This document shows, piece by piece, positions 46,815 to 59,031 of a DNA stretch of 64,000 bases; within the stretch, counting starts at the first letter, position 1, and the number at the start of each line of letters is the position of its first letter. Both the position numbers and the translations under genes were made by a program. The notes beneath the pieces were generated by a model that searched no databases, was not told where the DNA came from, and worked only from the letters and a program-made list of their open reading frames with translations. The DNA comes from Megascapheus bottae. Its lineage: Eukaryota; Chordata; Mammalia; Rodentia; Geomyidae. The stretch covers positions 23,362,777 to 23,426,776 of the forward strand of contig JANJXV010000020.1 of the NCBI GenBank assembly GCA_024803745.1, given 5' to 3'.

Positions 46815-47034
46815 AGCTGGGCATTGATGGCTGATACCTATAATCCCAGCCACTCAGAAGACAAGATCCTGAGGATCATGATTCAAAATCAGCCCTGCCA
46901 GTAAAGTCTGTGACAGCCTTAGCGCCAGTTAACCACCATAAAGCTGGAAGAACAGGTGTAGCCCAAATGTTAGAGCACCAGTTTTGAGCAAGAAAAAGCT
47001 AAGGAACAGCACCCAGGCTCTGAGTTCAAGCCTC

Positions 47035-47036
<2 letters not shown>
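46815..47036 (+). mobile_element. Composite SINE (B1-like left arm, Geo-like right arm)
   Basis: GCTGGGCATTGATGGCTGAT and AGGCTCTGAGTTCAAGCCTC mark the ends. It continues directly into a CA array. Confidence 0.85.

Positions 47037-47084
<48 letters not shown>
47037..47084. repeat. (CA)n microsatellite at a SINE tail
   Basis: About 24 CA units immediately after the SINE 3' end. Confidence 0.95.
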
Positions 47085-47088
<4 letters not shown>

Positions 47089-47900
47089 CTAAGGCAATGC
47101 CATGAACTTTCTATACATTCTCTTACACAAATCTTAGATACCTCCATTTGTATTTAGCTTATGAAAAGGTCACTTGAACACGGTACTCAAATTTCACGCT
47201 TTTATGCAGCTTCCCTATGGCTGAAAGTTGCTCTACAAATTGACTTCTAAAATATTTTATTACAAAGGATATTGTTCCCTGATATGAAATGCTCTAGCCA
47301 GTAAGGTTTAGGCTTCCTAATTAGGACTTTTGTGAGGTTTTTCTTTTTCCATAAACTCCAGGAATAATCGGCAAGTGATTTTTATTTTACTCTCAAACTG
47401 TAGTCCTGCCTGTCCATTGACTCCAATTTACTGGAAGGAATAATGGCATGGAGCTATTTCTCTTGTTAGTCAGCTACCTGGCCAAAGTCTGTGGTAGAAG
47501 GGAAGGGGAAAGAGGAGACTAAAATGCCCGAAATGGTAAATTACTGTAGCTTCTGGAGAAAAATAGAATTAGAAGCATTTGTGGTTCAGATGAAAATAGC
47601 ACATTTCCTTTCTGCTTGTACTGTGGGGGGTCAAAGTGCTCTGGGGAATAGAAAATAAATAAAAATTGATCCCTCATCAGTCGAAGGAAATGCTCTGACT
47701 CTGGGAACTGAAATGACATCTCCACATTTAAAGATCTTGTGAAACAACATTTGAAGGTTAAAACAAAACAAAATACAAGTATTAAAAACAAAGACGTGTC
47801 ATACCCTGTTAGGAAATCTAGTCTTTCTCGAAGAATTAAAGCAGCCCCTCCCCCCCTTTTTTTTCCAAAGCTGACCAACAGGTCAGCAGAACCAGGGTGA

Positions 47901-48074
<174 letters not shown>

Positions 48075-49484
48075 TAAGGGGACTTAGAAGGGGGAAGATG
48101 GAAAAGTGGGTTGGAGAAGGGACTGCTCTGCACGTTTGTCATGGGTTTGTCACAAACCTGTCTCACAGATGCATGATCCTGGGAATGCCTTTCTCCCTCT
48201 CCACCAGGAAAACCAGTGACAAAATGCTCCTTCTTGCACGTAGTCAAGGGATATGAATTCAGTTTTGCAGGCATTTATTGAGCGGTTTCCTTGAGTTTGT
48301 CACTAGGTATCAACAAGGCCTTGTTCCTTCCCCTGGAGAGATGATACAGTAAGTAACTGTAGTGTAACAGGAAAAGTAATAGGGTAGACAGTGTTCTCTT
48401 GTCACAGCCTCTTCCCATTATTAGCACGGACAGTGCTTTCTCTGGTGTAAAGTTTACTTACAGAAAGCAAAGTTACTTTAGCCAGTTTTTCTCTGAAGCA
48501 TTATCGCAAATGAATTGGCTACGGAAACTTTCTTTGGAAGCCTAGAACATTCTTTCCTCCATGCAGATCAGGTACAGGGGGTCCAAAAGATGGCAACACT
48601 TTGAGAACGAACCTATGTTGTAATTCAATTTCAAACTTCCAGCATTTGATATGGAAGGAGGATCACGTAGCAACAGATACTACCCACGTAATCGAATCTG
48701 ACAGCCCTGGCATTATCAACCAATAAACCCCAAAATGGAGACTCTGCAGGCCAAGGTGAAGGCAGGATTAGGTTTAGACATAATCAAATAATGGGCTTGC
48801 ATCTGAGCGTGTTATCCTTCTAATCCTATTTCTGTGTTTAAAAGGAAGCTTAAGAAAATTAACCATCTTTTTAATGCAATACTAAAGGTCTCCGTTATGA
48901 TGAGAAAAATGCTTCTAATACGATAAAAGCCCCTGAAAGCCTCAGGGTTCCCCCGGTATGGGCAGCAGCTTTCAGGATGGCAGGAGGGGGTAAGCAGGAA
49001 GTCCACAGGGGCCTGACTGTCCTTGGAAGGAAACGTGATCACTTGTGCATCCTGCCACCCCCAGTCCATGCTCTCTGTCTCCCGCCGGTCAGCCCTTCCT
49101 CTGTAGTTCCCTTGTTTGGAAAGCAAGCCAGGGATGTCCCAGGCTCATGGTTGGCCAAGTTGGCTCCACACTGCTTTAAGATGCTTATAAAGAAGCAATT
49201 ATGTTTTTCCTCCTTTTTTTCTTCTTCCTGAAGAAGCTATTTTCCTCTTATCTTCATCCTCTAAGAACCAAATAAGGACTCCTCAGTGCCTCCTGGCGCC
49301 CAAAGATAACCTCCCACCCAGGGCTGAGGAAGTACACTCCAAGCTGCTATTGTCTCCCACTGCCTTGGAACTCACTTCTGCTACCCAGCAAAACAACTGT
49401 GGTTTTCATTTCAATCCGGATCCCTAGAAAGCCTCCTGAGTATCCAGGACTCGGCAGCTGGTCTTCTGTAGAAAATGCCCTCTT

Positions 49485-49575
49485 AAATGGCATCCTCCTT
49501 CAAGTCCTATCTCAAGTGTCACTTGCCCTGGTTGATTAAGAAACCTATGGGTCATGACTGCTCTCTCTCTGATGA
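49485..49575 (+). mobile_element. Possible L2 LINE scrap
   Basis: TCCTTCAAGTCCTATCTCAA followed by GTGTCACTTGCCCTGG resembles the L2 3' consensus over a short span only. Confidence 0.35.
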
Positions 49576-52524
49576 GGGAGGACATTCCAATACATCCACT
49601 GGGAAAAAGGTAGATTCTTTGTGAGTTGTCAAGGCATGATGATGTCACCATGTCACAGCAATAGAGCTGCTCTGAAGGATGGCAAGGCTACAGTGGGCGT
49701 ATGTGAACAGTAAGTGTTTATGAGGAAATTGCCAGACTTAGTGTTCTTCCCTTCAAATCAACTGGCTCAGGAATTTACAACTGCCCAGCTTTTCATATAT
49801 GAGTCTTCAGTCTTCCCGTAGATGTGGCTTAGGTGGGCAAATTGCCAAGCCCATTCAATAATATCGAGGCGATATCAGTGATGGGTAATTTGGTTAGCCT
49901 TTTGTTTTGTTTTCTTTATCAAAAGACACTATGATTTCTGGAGCTAGAATGTGCTATTGAGAAATTGCCAATTCTGGGACATGGTGGGGGTAGGAAGGGT
50001 AACGGGTGAGCCAGAATCCTGTGCATAGTCCAGCAGTGCATTTTTGGCCATGTCAGAAATGAGAGTTAGATTGTCATAGCATCTCATAACAGGAAGAATC
50101 TTGTGTTTCAACTGCAGTGAGTGCACTTAAGAAAAGACGGATCTGAGAGCTATTTGGGGGAATTGGGGTGGCCTCAAAGCATTAGAGAGGAAGGCCCGGA
50201 TTAAACAAGCATTCCTTAGAAGCCTTTCACTTCTGGAAACAGGGAATCAGCAGAATACTGTACCTAGATGAACTACTGCTTGCCTCTTAGAATTTGAGCA
50301 ACTAGTCTACCTTATTTAGAAGCTAAATGAGATATGATCTTCCTGTCCTTAAGTATATGCCAAGTCTAATTTAGGCTTTTAATTTTGTCCGTAGGATAGC
50401 TTCATATTCACTCATTCATTCAGCTAGTTTTTCACCTTGTTAAATGTTACAGATGCACATTTTTTTTACATATGCACATTTTTTTTTAAAAAAATGTACT
50501 TGTGGTTTTATCTGAAAAACTCAGTTCTAGCCACGGTGGGCTCTCATTCCCACTGGCTGTCACTGGGACTGGATAGCCCTCACTGTTCATTTGTGGTGGT
50601 CATGAGATGAGTATTTTTCTACTGGCTCCACCATTCCCCATTGCCTCCTCAACCTGGTAGTAAGCATATGTTGCCAGGTGTGTTGTTTGCTCTAACAAAA
50701 GACCGGTATTTCTTCATACACGTGTTCCATCAGAAGTGGGAAGAGATAACCTGATTGTGTGTGTGTTTGTTGTAATGACTTATTACACTTATAAGCTTTA
50801 TATGCCCAGTCCCTGAAGGCACTGGGTTATATCACATGAGGTTTGGGATTCAGGGAAAAACTCTCGAAAGGACTGTTTCCTTTCTTTACCATCAGATTGA
50901 ATTATTTGGTTCACTGATTAACTAGTTACTAGAGGGTTGAATCATTTCAAAGCTCAGAGAACCTGAGGTGTGGATGGTAGTAAATAAAGCTCTGCTGCCA
51001 TTAAACACAATGTGCAGAACACATTCTTCTAACTCAGCACAGTTCAATGTAGGGGGACTGACACTCGAGTAGTACACCCACTATCGCAGAGTTTGGGAAG
51101 AGAGTGGACAGTTTGATTTACATGTGGTAAGAACTGCCTGCCAGAATCTGAGCTCTTTAGACACTAGAGGATTGCTGCTTGCTTCCTCTCCATGTGACTT
51201 TCAGTGTGCCTTATTCATGAGCAAGAGAAATGACTGTGAGCTTTGACTGGTCCTCTGGCTGCTACCTAGTTATAAATACCCCCGGGGGTGTATTACCCTT
51301 AAAATAATTTGGTTCTGCATTTCTAGATACAGAGTGTATGTACTGCCTTTTATGATTCCTATGTGAAACTCAATAAATATGAATTAATGAATAAAAATTA
51401 ATGGTGATGAAGGATATCACTGGTGTAGTGAAATTAAAATCTCCACATGGAGAGAACTTACCTAGTCCTGAACATCATGTATTTGCTCAAATTGAACAAA
51501 TGATGGTTCTAATTTGATTCAGTAGAGGTGCACTTATGTTCACACTCTTTTAAAGACTTGAGATTTTTTTCCCAAAAAATGTATTGAAGAGTAGACTGAA
51601 GCTTGAATGTATATTGCTAGATAATCAATAATTAGTAAAGGAAGAGTAAAAGTTGAACACATAAATGACTGAATGGATCTTTTACACAATTTTCTCTATC
51701 AAGAGTGTTATTTTATTTCCCGAAAGTTTTAACGGGAAAAGTTTTAGAGAAGAAATGAAAGGAATTTGACTCCGTGCCAGGGGCTCTCTTCTCCTCACTA
51801 TCACAAATCCCTTTTTCCACTGGACAGGCAGGATATCTGGTTTCTGCCTTGCTGTCTCCTCAATCCTGCCTGACCTGGGTATGGCTGTACCTAGTGCCCC
51901 AAATTAGCATTTTCTTTATGTACTTCACCAATGAGTTGTCTTACCCTTTTATAGGCTCCAAAGTCCAATATGCCTCCCGTGTTCTCAGTGGGCAAAAGCC
52001 AAGGTCTCAGTAGGGTTGGCTTCTTTTCTAGAGGGTCTAAGGGAATTTTTTTCTTGGCTTTTCCAACTTCAAGAGGCTGCCCACTTTCACTCCTCCAGCA
52101 TCCCAGCTGCTGAGTTCTTCTCCAGCCATGATCTGTTTGATGTTGTCAATCCCCACATCCATTGCCAAGGACTCTTCTAGTGATGGTGGGCCAACCCAGA
52201 TAATCTGAGATAACCTCCCTTTAGCTGATTAGTAAATCAATTCCATCCACAGCCCCTCCTTTGCAACATAGCTACATATAGGCACAGATGCTGGGAATTC
52301 TGGATAAATATTTTGGGAAAAGGTCACCTTACTCTACCTACCACAAACTCTTCAACTATATAAACTCAGCTCTCTATGCCATAGGTTAACAGGCAAATAT
52401 GGCTGTGAACAGGGCTCTAGAGTTGAAATAATTTGGGCATGAAAATCTAATGAATTTTGTATCTGGTACTTGGGATGAGAACTTTATCTTTTGTGTGTAT
52501 GTGAACATGGCAAAAGAAATACCA

Positions 52525-52735
52525 GCCAGGTGCCAGTGGCTCATGCTTGAAACCCTAGCTTCCTCAAGAGGCTAAGATATGAAGATTACAGTTTGAAGCC
52601 AGCCCAAGTAGGGAAGCCAGTGAGACTCCTACTTTTAATTAACCAACAGAATTCTGACAATGGAGCAAGTGACAGGGTGCCAGCCTTAAGTGAAAGCTAA
52701 AGGCTTGAGTTCAAGCCTTAGTACCATAAACAACC
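52525..52735 (+). mobile_element. Composite SINE (B1-like plus Geo-like), diverged
   Basis: GCCAGGTGCCAGTGGCTCAT and CTTGAGTTCAAGCCTTAGTA mark its ends. It lies about 100 bases before a second copy of the same family. Confidence 0.85.
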
Positions 52736-52835
52736 CCCCCCCCAATGCACATACAAAGAAATACCTACAAAGATAACTTTCCAGTCTGGATCTGAATTGT
52801 CTTTCTGTAGATTATTGGGATTAAAAGGGAAAAAA

Positions 52836-53065
52836 GGCTGGGTGCTGGTGGCTCATGCCTATAATCCTAGCTACTCAGGAGACTGAGCTCTGAGGATTGT
52901 GGTTTGAAACCAGCCCAGGCAGAAAAGTCTGTGAGACTCTTATTGCCAATAAATGACTCGCAAAAAGCCAGAAGTGGCACGATGGCTCAAGTAGTAGAGT
53001 GCTAGACTTGAGCACAAAGAGGCTCAGGGACGGTGCTCAGGCCCTGAGTTCAGGCCACAAAACCA
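52836..53065 (+). mobile_element. Composite SINE (B1-like left arm, Geo-like right arm), well preserved
   Basis: GCTGGGTGCTGGTGGCTCAT, AGCCAGAAGTGGCACGATGG and GCCCTGAGTTCAGGCCACAA show both arms nearly intact. A purine-rich tail follows to about 53135. Confidence 0.9.
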
Positions 53066-54464
53066 TTGAAAATAAAATAAGTAAAAGGGAAGGAGAAAGA
53101 AGAAAGGAGGGAAAGAAGGGATGGAAAAGGAGAGTTAGAAAACAGGCAGTAGACAACACTCAGCCATACCCTAAAACGGGAATGAATTGTACAAGTTAAG
53201 TGCTAAATTTCCTGCAGGCTTTATCACCTTTTCTTTGAACCAAGGAAACTTGGCAGTGTTTTATACTAAATCAAATGCCCTCTAGAACTATGACTTGATC
53301 TATATAACTTGCTCATGACAGATATGGGAGTAAAATAAGTGGGTATAATTGACGTGTTACTGGGTTGGTTTTTTTTTTTGGGTGGGGCTGTGATTTTCCC
53401 ATCTTTACGTGTTTGTTTTTCATTACACTTCTGTTCTGTTTAGCCTTATTTCTTTGGGGTTCAATCCTGCACATGTACCTATTTAAGGAATGGACACAAA
53501 CAGGGTGTGGAGAGTGTTGGGGTCAGAGGACAGGGTGGGTTGGGGCTTGTTTGTTTTAAGAATGAATACACACAGGAAAATCCTGCTCTGAACAGGAAAC
53601 TCCACTAACCTGAGCAGAGGCAGCCTGCTAACATGCTAGCCAATGGTATGGGATGGTGGGACATCTCAGGTTCAGGGGAGCCTGGGAACATTCTCTCATA
53701 GGTCAAGAAGTAGCCGTTTTCAGGAGAGGAATGGAGAGAGACAACACATAGCCAGAGCCAAGCATGACTGTTGTTATACGTGCTCATTTACTGGGATTCC
53801 TGCCAGAGCCGTAGATTGTCGGCTGCTGGGACATGGAAACACCCACACTATTATTTGTAAGGTGCAAAATCCTGACTCAGACTGGTGTTAACATCATAGA
53901 GAGTTTATTAGCTCAGGTAACTAGCAAGAAGAGAAAACTTGATTTACATGTAGGCTTGGCTGGCTCCAGATTCCCAGATTTGTCACCAAGACTCTTTCTT
54001 GTTCTTTCTGTGCTCTGATTCCCTTTTGCCTGTTGGCTTTCTTTCTAGGAGGCTCCTTCCCACAGTGGCAATACGAATACCATCAGCTCCAGGCTTATAC
54101 CTTGGTAGCTGAGCAGTCTTGGTGAAAACAAAAGAGAGAGATAACATTTCTCTTCCAGTAATTCAGCAGCACTGAGCCTCCTCTGCTGACCCTCATTTGA
54201 GGGTGTCTTAGCATGTCAGATGGCCAGAGAAGACCATCCTTCCTACTGCTGAGAACACTGAACAGTTGCTACCCATACTGACTGGTCACAGATGAAAAAG
54301 GCAGAAAAACAACCACTATTCTGGTGCTGAGGAAGTCATTCACTCAAAAACCTTAGGTACCAAGTTGCTGTATAGTCCAAAAGATTAGACTCAGAGATTT
54401 GCCTGGGTTCTAGCCCTAGCGAGCTCCTAGCTACTCCCTAGCTATGTAGTTATAGCTCAATTCG

Positions 54465-54467
<3 letters not shown>

Positions 54468-54505
<38 letters not shown>
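54468..54505. repeat. (AC)n microsatellite
   Basis: About 19 AC units in intron 3. Confidence 0.95.
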
Positions 54506-54507
<2 letters not shown>

Positions 54508-54829
54508 GAGAATACACGCTGTGGAGGGCTGATGATGTCACTGGGGTAATACTAGAGAGAACACCCTCTTCCCAGCCCAGTGCCTACATTTTCTGCCTTC
54601 TTTTCCTTGATTTGAGTGTGAAGCACATGCATGGGCTTGTAGGCTTCACAGAAAATATTCCTGCGCTCTCATTGTAAAGCTCAGGTATGGAATTTGGGTG
54701 ATGTAAACACAATGCCCCACTAGCTGATGAAGCAGGCTAATTACTTTTTTTTTTCCTTTTTGTATTTCTAGTACATGAGCACGACACTCAGTTTTTAAAG
54801 ACATTTTCACATGTGTTTCTTTTTCCCAT

Positions 54830-55015
54830 GTGTGAGGCAATATTCTAAGTACTTTGCAGAGTTCAGCTACTTAATCCTTGCAGCCAAGCTATGCATAGTG
54901 CTACAGTGATCTCTGTCTCAGTGGTCAGGAATTGAGGTACCATGTAGGGATTGAGCCACACAACTTTGGAAAGTGCTGGGGTTTGAACTCAAGCAGTCTG
55001 ACCTCTAAGCTGGCT
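54830..55015 (-). mobile_element. MIR SINE close to KLF7 exon 4
   Basis: AGTACTTTGCAGAGTTCAGC, TCCTTGCAGCCAAGCTATGC and GGGGTTTGAACTCAAGCAGT fit MIR. It lies about 140 bases before the exon 4 acceptor. Confidence 0.6.
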
Positions 55016-55157
55016 TCTCTAGCTCACACCCTCATTTCTCAGTTCACAGACTGTTCCTCTTAAGGCTGATCATTTGTTTCTCCATAAGGTTGATGGAACC
55101 TAGTGTTCTTTCCTCGGACCACTCTGATATCCTGTTGTTGTTGTTTCTATGTTCTAG

Positions 55158-55209
55158 GTGTTTCTCCAGGTCTGACCATCTTGCCCTCCATATGAAACGA
55201 CATATCTAA
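55158..55209 (+). CDS. KLF7: KLF7 final coding exon (zinc finger 3 and stop codon)
   Basis: The coding part of the last exon is 52 bases. It starts after the acceptor TTCTATGTTCTAG, completes the Arg codon split at the exon 3 boundary, and reads CFSRSDHLALHMKRHI followed by TAA at 55207-55209. It supplies the remaining two ligands of finger 3 (H301, H305 in the assumed 306-residue numbering) and the RSDHLAL recognition helix. The protein ends one residue after the last zinc ligand, as in KLF6 and KLF7. The three visible exons sum to 819 bases, exactly 272 codons plus stop, which confirms that the junction phases are right. The rest of this exon is 3'UTR. Confidence 0.97.
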
Positions 55210-55342
55210 AAACAAAAACAAAAACCTAAAGGCCACAGTGGTCATGGCGTCGGCCAACATCTGAAGGAAATGTCATGAGGCAGAGGGCTGGACTTCAGGC
55301 GGGGGATCCACTGCCTCGCAGAAGAAAGTTCTCACTTAAAAC

Positions 55343-55425
55343 CTCTGTGTACACACATGCGCGCACACACACATCCACACACATCCACACACCCTGTCAC
55401 ACACAGATGCACACACGCACCCACT
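55343..55425. repeat. CA-rich tract in the proximal KLF7 3'UTR
   Basis: Interrupted CA/CACG repeats with a GCGCGCACACACA alternating core, beginning about 135 bases after the stop. Confidence 0.85.
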
Positions 55426-56086
55426 GTCGTGCACTCAACTCTATTTAAACTATATACATCTATTCCTTATGCCTTGCCCTAGCCAGATGGTAGAAGACGA
55501 AGAGGAAGGAAGCTTGGTGAACTCAGCAAGGCAGACTGGCTGCTTACTTCAGCTCTCTTGGAATTACTTCCTGCTGTTGCCAATGGAAATCAAAGCAAAT
55601 GGATGTGACGTCTCCACAGGTGGACGGCAATCTGAGGGGCTTATTTTGCTTCTCGGTGCAACTTAATAGGAGAATCCAACGTCTTACAATTGCATATGTG
55701 TAGCACTAATGTTTCTTTTCAAATAGTTGGGGGAAAAATGACCTAGAAAACCAAATTGCAGTTTGGTAGCCAAAATTAACTCTTGGTTTATTTGTCCTTT
55801 GTGTGTGAAAAGTCCTACTATTCTGTGCGTCAGACTTTCTCACAGAACTGTTGCTTGGTTTGGTTTCTTCTTGGAACCAATGAGATCTTTCAAGTCGGTA
55901 CCAACGGCCTTATGGCCTTAGAGGCGGCAGACTCTGGAATCACACCTAAACACCTTTCTGGCCTGCATTTCTCTAGACTTCACTCTCAAGGGAGGAGTTT
56001 TCTTTTCTTACTTTTTTTGACTCTTGCACACCATATGCACTAGGGATTCTGGAAACTTCTAGCATGACTGCAAAAGTGGCCAAGAG

Positions 56087-56092
56087 AATAAA
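56087..56092 (+). terminator. Candidate proximal polyadenylation signal in the KLF7 3'UTR
   Basis: AATAAA occurs about 880 bases after the stop, in GAGAATAAAAGTCTTTGATG. Use of this site would give a short-3'UTR isoform. The downstream T/GT content is modest, so usage is uncertain. Confidence 0.4.
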
Positions 56093-57017
56093 AGTCTTTG
56101 ATGCTAAATCACAGTATATCCCTTGAGCCTCACCTTATTGCCAGTGCTAGATTTTTTCTTTTTTAAATCTCTTTTTTTGTGTGTGTGTGGGGAGGGGGGA
56201 TTCTTTGCTAATGAAAACTTGAAAAGCTTATTTGGAAGCTTAAATGTTTTACCTTTTCTCCATGGACTAAACCTCTCCAGGACTCTCTCAGCACCTGGAT
56301 GTCCAGCTCTCGAAGCAGCCAATCAGATGGGACATCACAGTTCTCTCACCCTCCTTGAGGCCCGATGACCTCAGCACATAGCGATTAGCCACGGCGCTGT
56401 GTGTCATTGTACCCTAGTCACACCGTAGATGTCGCTAGTCTCCAAGGCCACCTGTGTATCTAATCTAACTCTGGGTTATGACCTGACCCCAAAAAAGCCA
56501 AAAATTGTCACTCTTTCCAGGAGTGGGGAAAACTGAGGATGCTTCCCAAGTCCAGTGGCTTCACAAAACATCATCCTATCCTCTCTCATGTCCACCGAGT
56601 TCATGTTACCCACTCGTTCAAATACACAGTTCAAAGAAACGCCATTGTGGGAATGAAGGGTTGACCATGAAGGAAAGGGTGGAAGTGTGGCTCGTGTGAT
56701 GTTTCTAGGGTGTGTTGGCTAGGCCCCACCGTGACTTGTGATGTAGAGCACCAGGGATCAAGAGGCCTCACATTTACTCCACAAACTGTCTCCAAGGGGG
56801 TTATCTGCCTCACTCGCCACCCCTCCCCCCACCCACATATCCAATATTGGTCTCGCTCTACCCACATTCTTAGCTAGCTGGCACTGGCCTCAAACTCCAA
56901 AGACTGCCTTTAGGACCATTAAATGGCCTATGCAAGCAAGTGGGGTGGTTATTAGGACAGATTGTATATTTTGTATATTCTGGGACCATCCCTTCAAGAC
57001 ACGTCTAAAAATAACTA

Positions 57018-57023
57018 AATAAA
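57018..57023 (+). terminator. Candidate internal polyadenylation signal in the KLF7 3'UTR
   Basis: AATAAA is found in CTAAATAAAAATGGCATTTGG, about 1.8 kb after the stop, with a T/G-rich stretch (GGCATTTGGTCC) nearby. Motif evidence only; it may be unused. Confidence 0.3.
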
Positions 57024-57461
57024 AATGGCATTTGGTCCACACATGGTTGCTGATCCTTCATACCAGCTGGTGACCCTCCTGACCTCCTTTGACTGTTTGA
57101 CTCATTGACTGTTAAAATGCCACCCCATCTATATTTGGGATGCAAAACTGAAGTCTTTAAAAGGAAATCATAATATAAGAAACACAAACACTTATATGAC
57201 AGCAACCTTCAAGATCCTTGGCATTGGGTTCTCAGCTTTCTACATCCTTTGTTTTTGCTGAAACATTGAAACTACTTGTCCGAGGGTAAAGGAACCTTCT
57301 GATCACAAACTCCTAGCTGCCAGTTGAACACTTGGGGCATTTTGAGGTCTGGCCCTTATAAGTTTTTCCTTTTCCTCTTTTCAATTCAGACCAAAAATTA
57401 AAAAAAAAAGAAAAGAAAAAAATGATGAAAAAACAAAAATAAAAAAATAAACACCCTAAAT

Positions 57462-57552
57462 ACACACACACACATACACACACACAATCTGTCCATTTGC
57501 CAGAGGCAAATACATATATATATGTATATGTATATACATATACACATATATA
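57462..57552 (+). repeat. CA then TA-rich tract in the 3'UTR with a 22-base palindrome
   Basis: CA repeats at 57462-57486 are followed by TA-rich sequence. Bases 57523-57544 are an exact reverse-complement palindrome, and TGTATATA (Pumilio-type) is at 57529-57536. Confidence 0.85.
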
Positions 57553-58994
57553 GTTAGTTAGTTGGAGGGTATTAAGGGAAAAATCAGTTTTATTCCAAAG
57601 ATTTAAAACTAGTCATGACTTAGAAATAATTTCTGGAGCACTGCTTGCTGACAATCCTGTTCTCTATTGCATTTGAGTGCATCCTATAGCCGTTCCATCA
57701 TGGCGTACATGGGGTTATATTTGAATTTGAATGTGTGGTGCATCCTTTGTGGATGAAGGATGTGTGAGGAACCTTGAACCTCAGCTGTATTAAACTGTAG
57801 CACCTCCAGTCAGTGCACTAGATGAAACTTTAGACACCCCAGATTTTGTTGATCCTTTCTTTTTTCCTTTTGGTAGCAGCCTCCAGCATGAATGCACGCA
57901 CACACCAGTGATGGCATGAAGCCATCACTGCCACGATTTATAAATGTTCTCTCCTGGCTGGAGCTGCTTTCAAAAATGCTATTCTTAAGGGTTTATAATA
58001 CTTAATTTTTGAACTGACCAATGCAAGGCTCTATTATAAAGAAAGTTTAAAAAAAACCAACAACAAAAGGTAAAAAAGATTTAAAAAAAAGAAAAAAACA
58101 AAAAAACAAAAAAACACAATGAAAAAGTAATCATTGCTGTTTGCTCCCATTTGTCATCTGTGGTCTCATTTGAATGTGGCAGAACAAAGGCCCTATGGTC
58201 CTCATCAGTGTCTGAAATGTTTGGTAATTTCTCTCTCTTTTGTATCAGTGAGGTCCTTTGTAATCTGCTCCTGACGTTTCTCAGAGCAGGGTGCATGTAT
58301 CTCAGAGCAGATACCACGATGGTGCTTGCTTCAGAGTCATTTGTTGACTGTGAGAATTGGCCTGAGAATTCGGTGGGTGCTAAGTGTATGGCTTTGAAAC
58401 TGTTCTTCTCTAGCCCAGGTTGGCACCTGTGAAAGGTAACCAGTCTTAACCATGGGGCAGGGGCAATCCCGATTATTTTGGAAATGGGTTTGGGATAAAT
58501 TCATCATCATCTCTGAAGTGGCAGAGGTGACCTAGAAGAGTCTATGAAATGAACAAATTTTCCACAAAATGACCCCGATGTGCATTTTGTTCCCAAGAGG
58601 ACTGGTTATTCAAGCAGTGCTGTAGTGGACACTGGAAACACAATATATTCCTTTCTCATTTAAACCATTACCTCCTAACATTCCAGGGGATCCCAAATTT
58701 GACAGGAAAAACATGGCATGGTGTTTCTTGTGGTTGTCCTCTCCAGCATACTTTTCCCAGGGCTCAGAGTTGGAGGTATAGAAGAAGTGTTTCTAAGCCA
58801 CTGACAATTTTCTTTATTTCAAGGTATGCTTCTTTCTCTTACCACATGGCTGTAAGTCAGAGATGTGGAAGCCTGAAATTGCAATGCTGCTCCTAGCTAC
58901 TGGCCTCCTGCCCCACTTTTGGTTCACTGGTCAAGCTTAATGCCTGGTGGTGATGAGTATTATGTCCAGAAAAAGAGACATGGCAAAGCTGCGT

Positions 58995-58999
<5 letters not shown>

Positions 59000-59029
<30 letters not shown>
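59000..59029 (+). repeat. Poly(A)30 run in the KLF7 3'UTR
   Basis: Thirty consecutive A bases. There is no SINE or LINE body beside it, so it is not an obvious retroposon tail. Confidence 0.95.
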
Positions 59030-59031
<2 letters not shown>

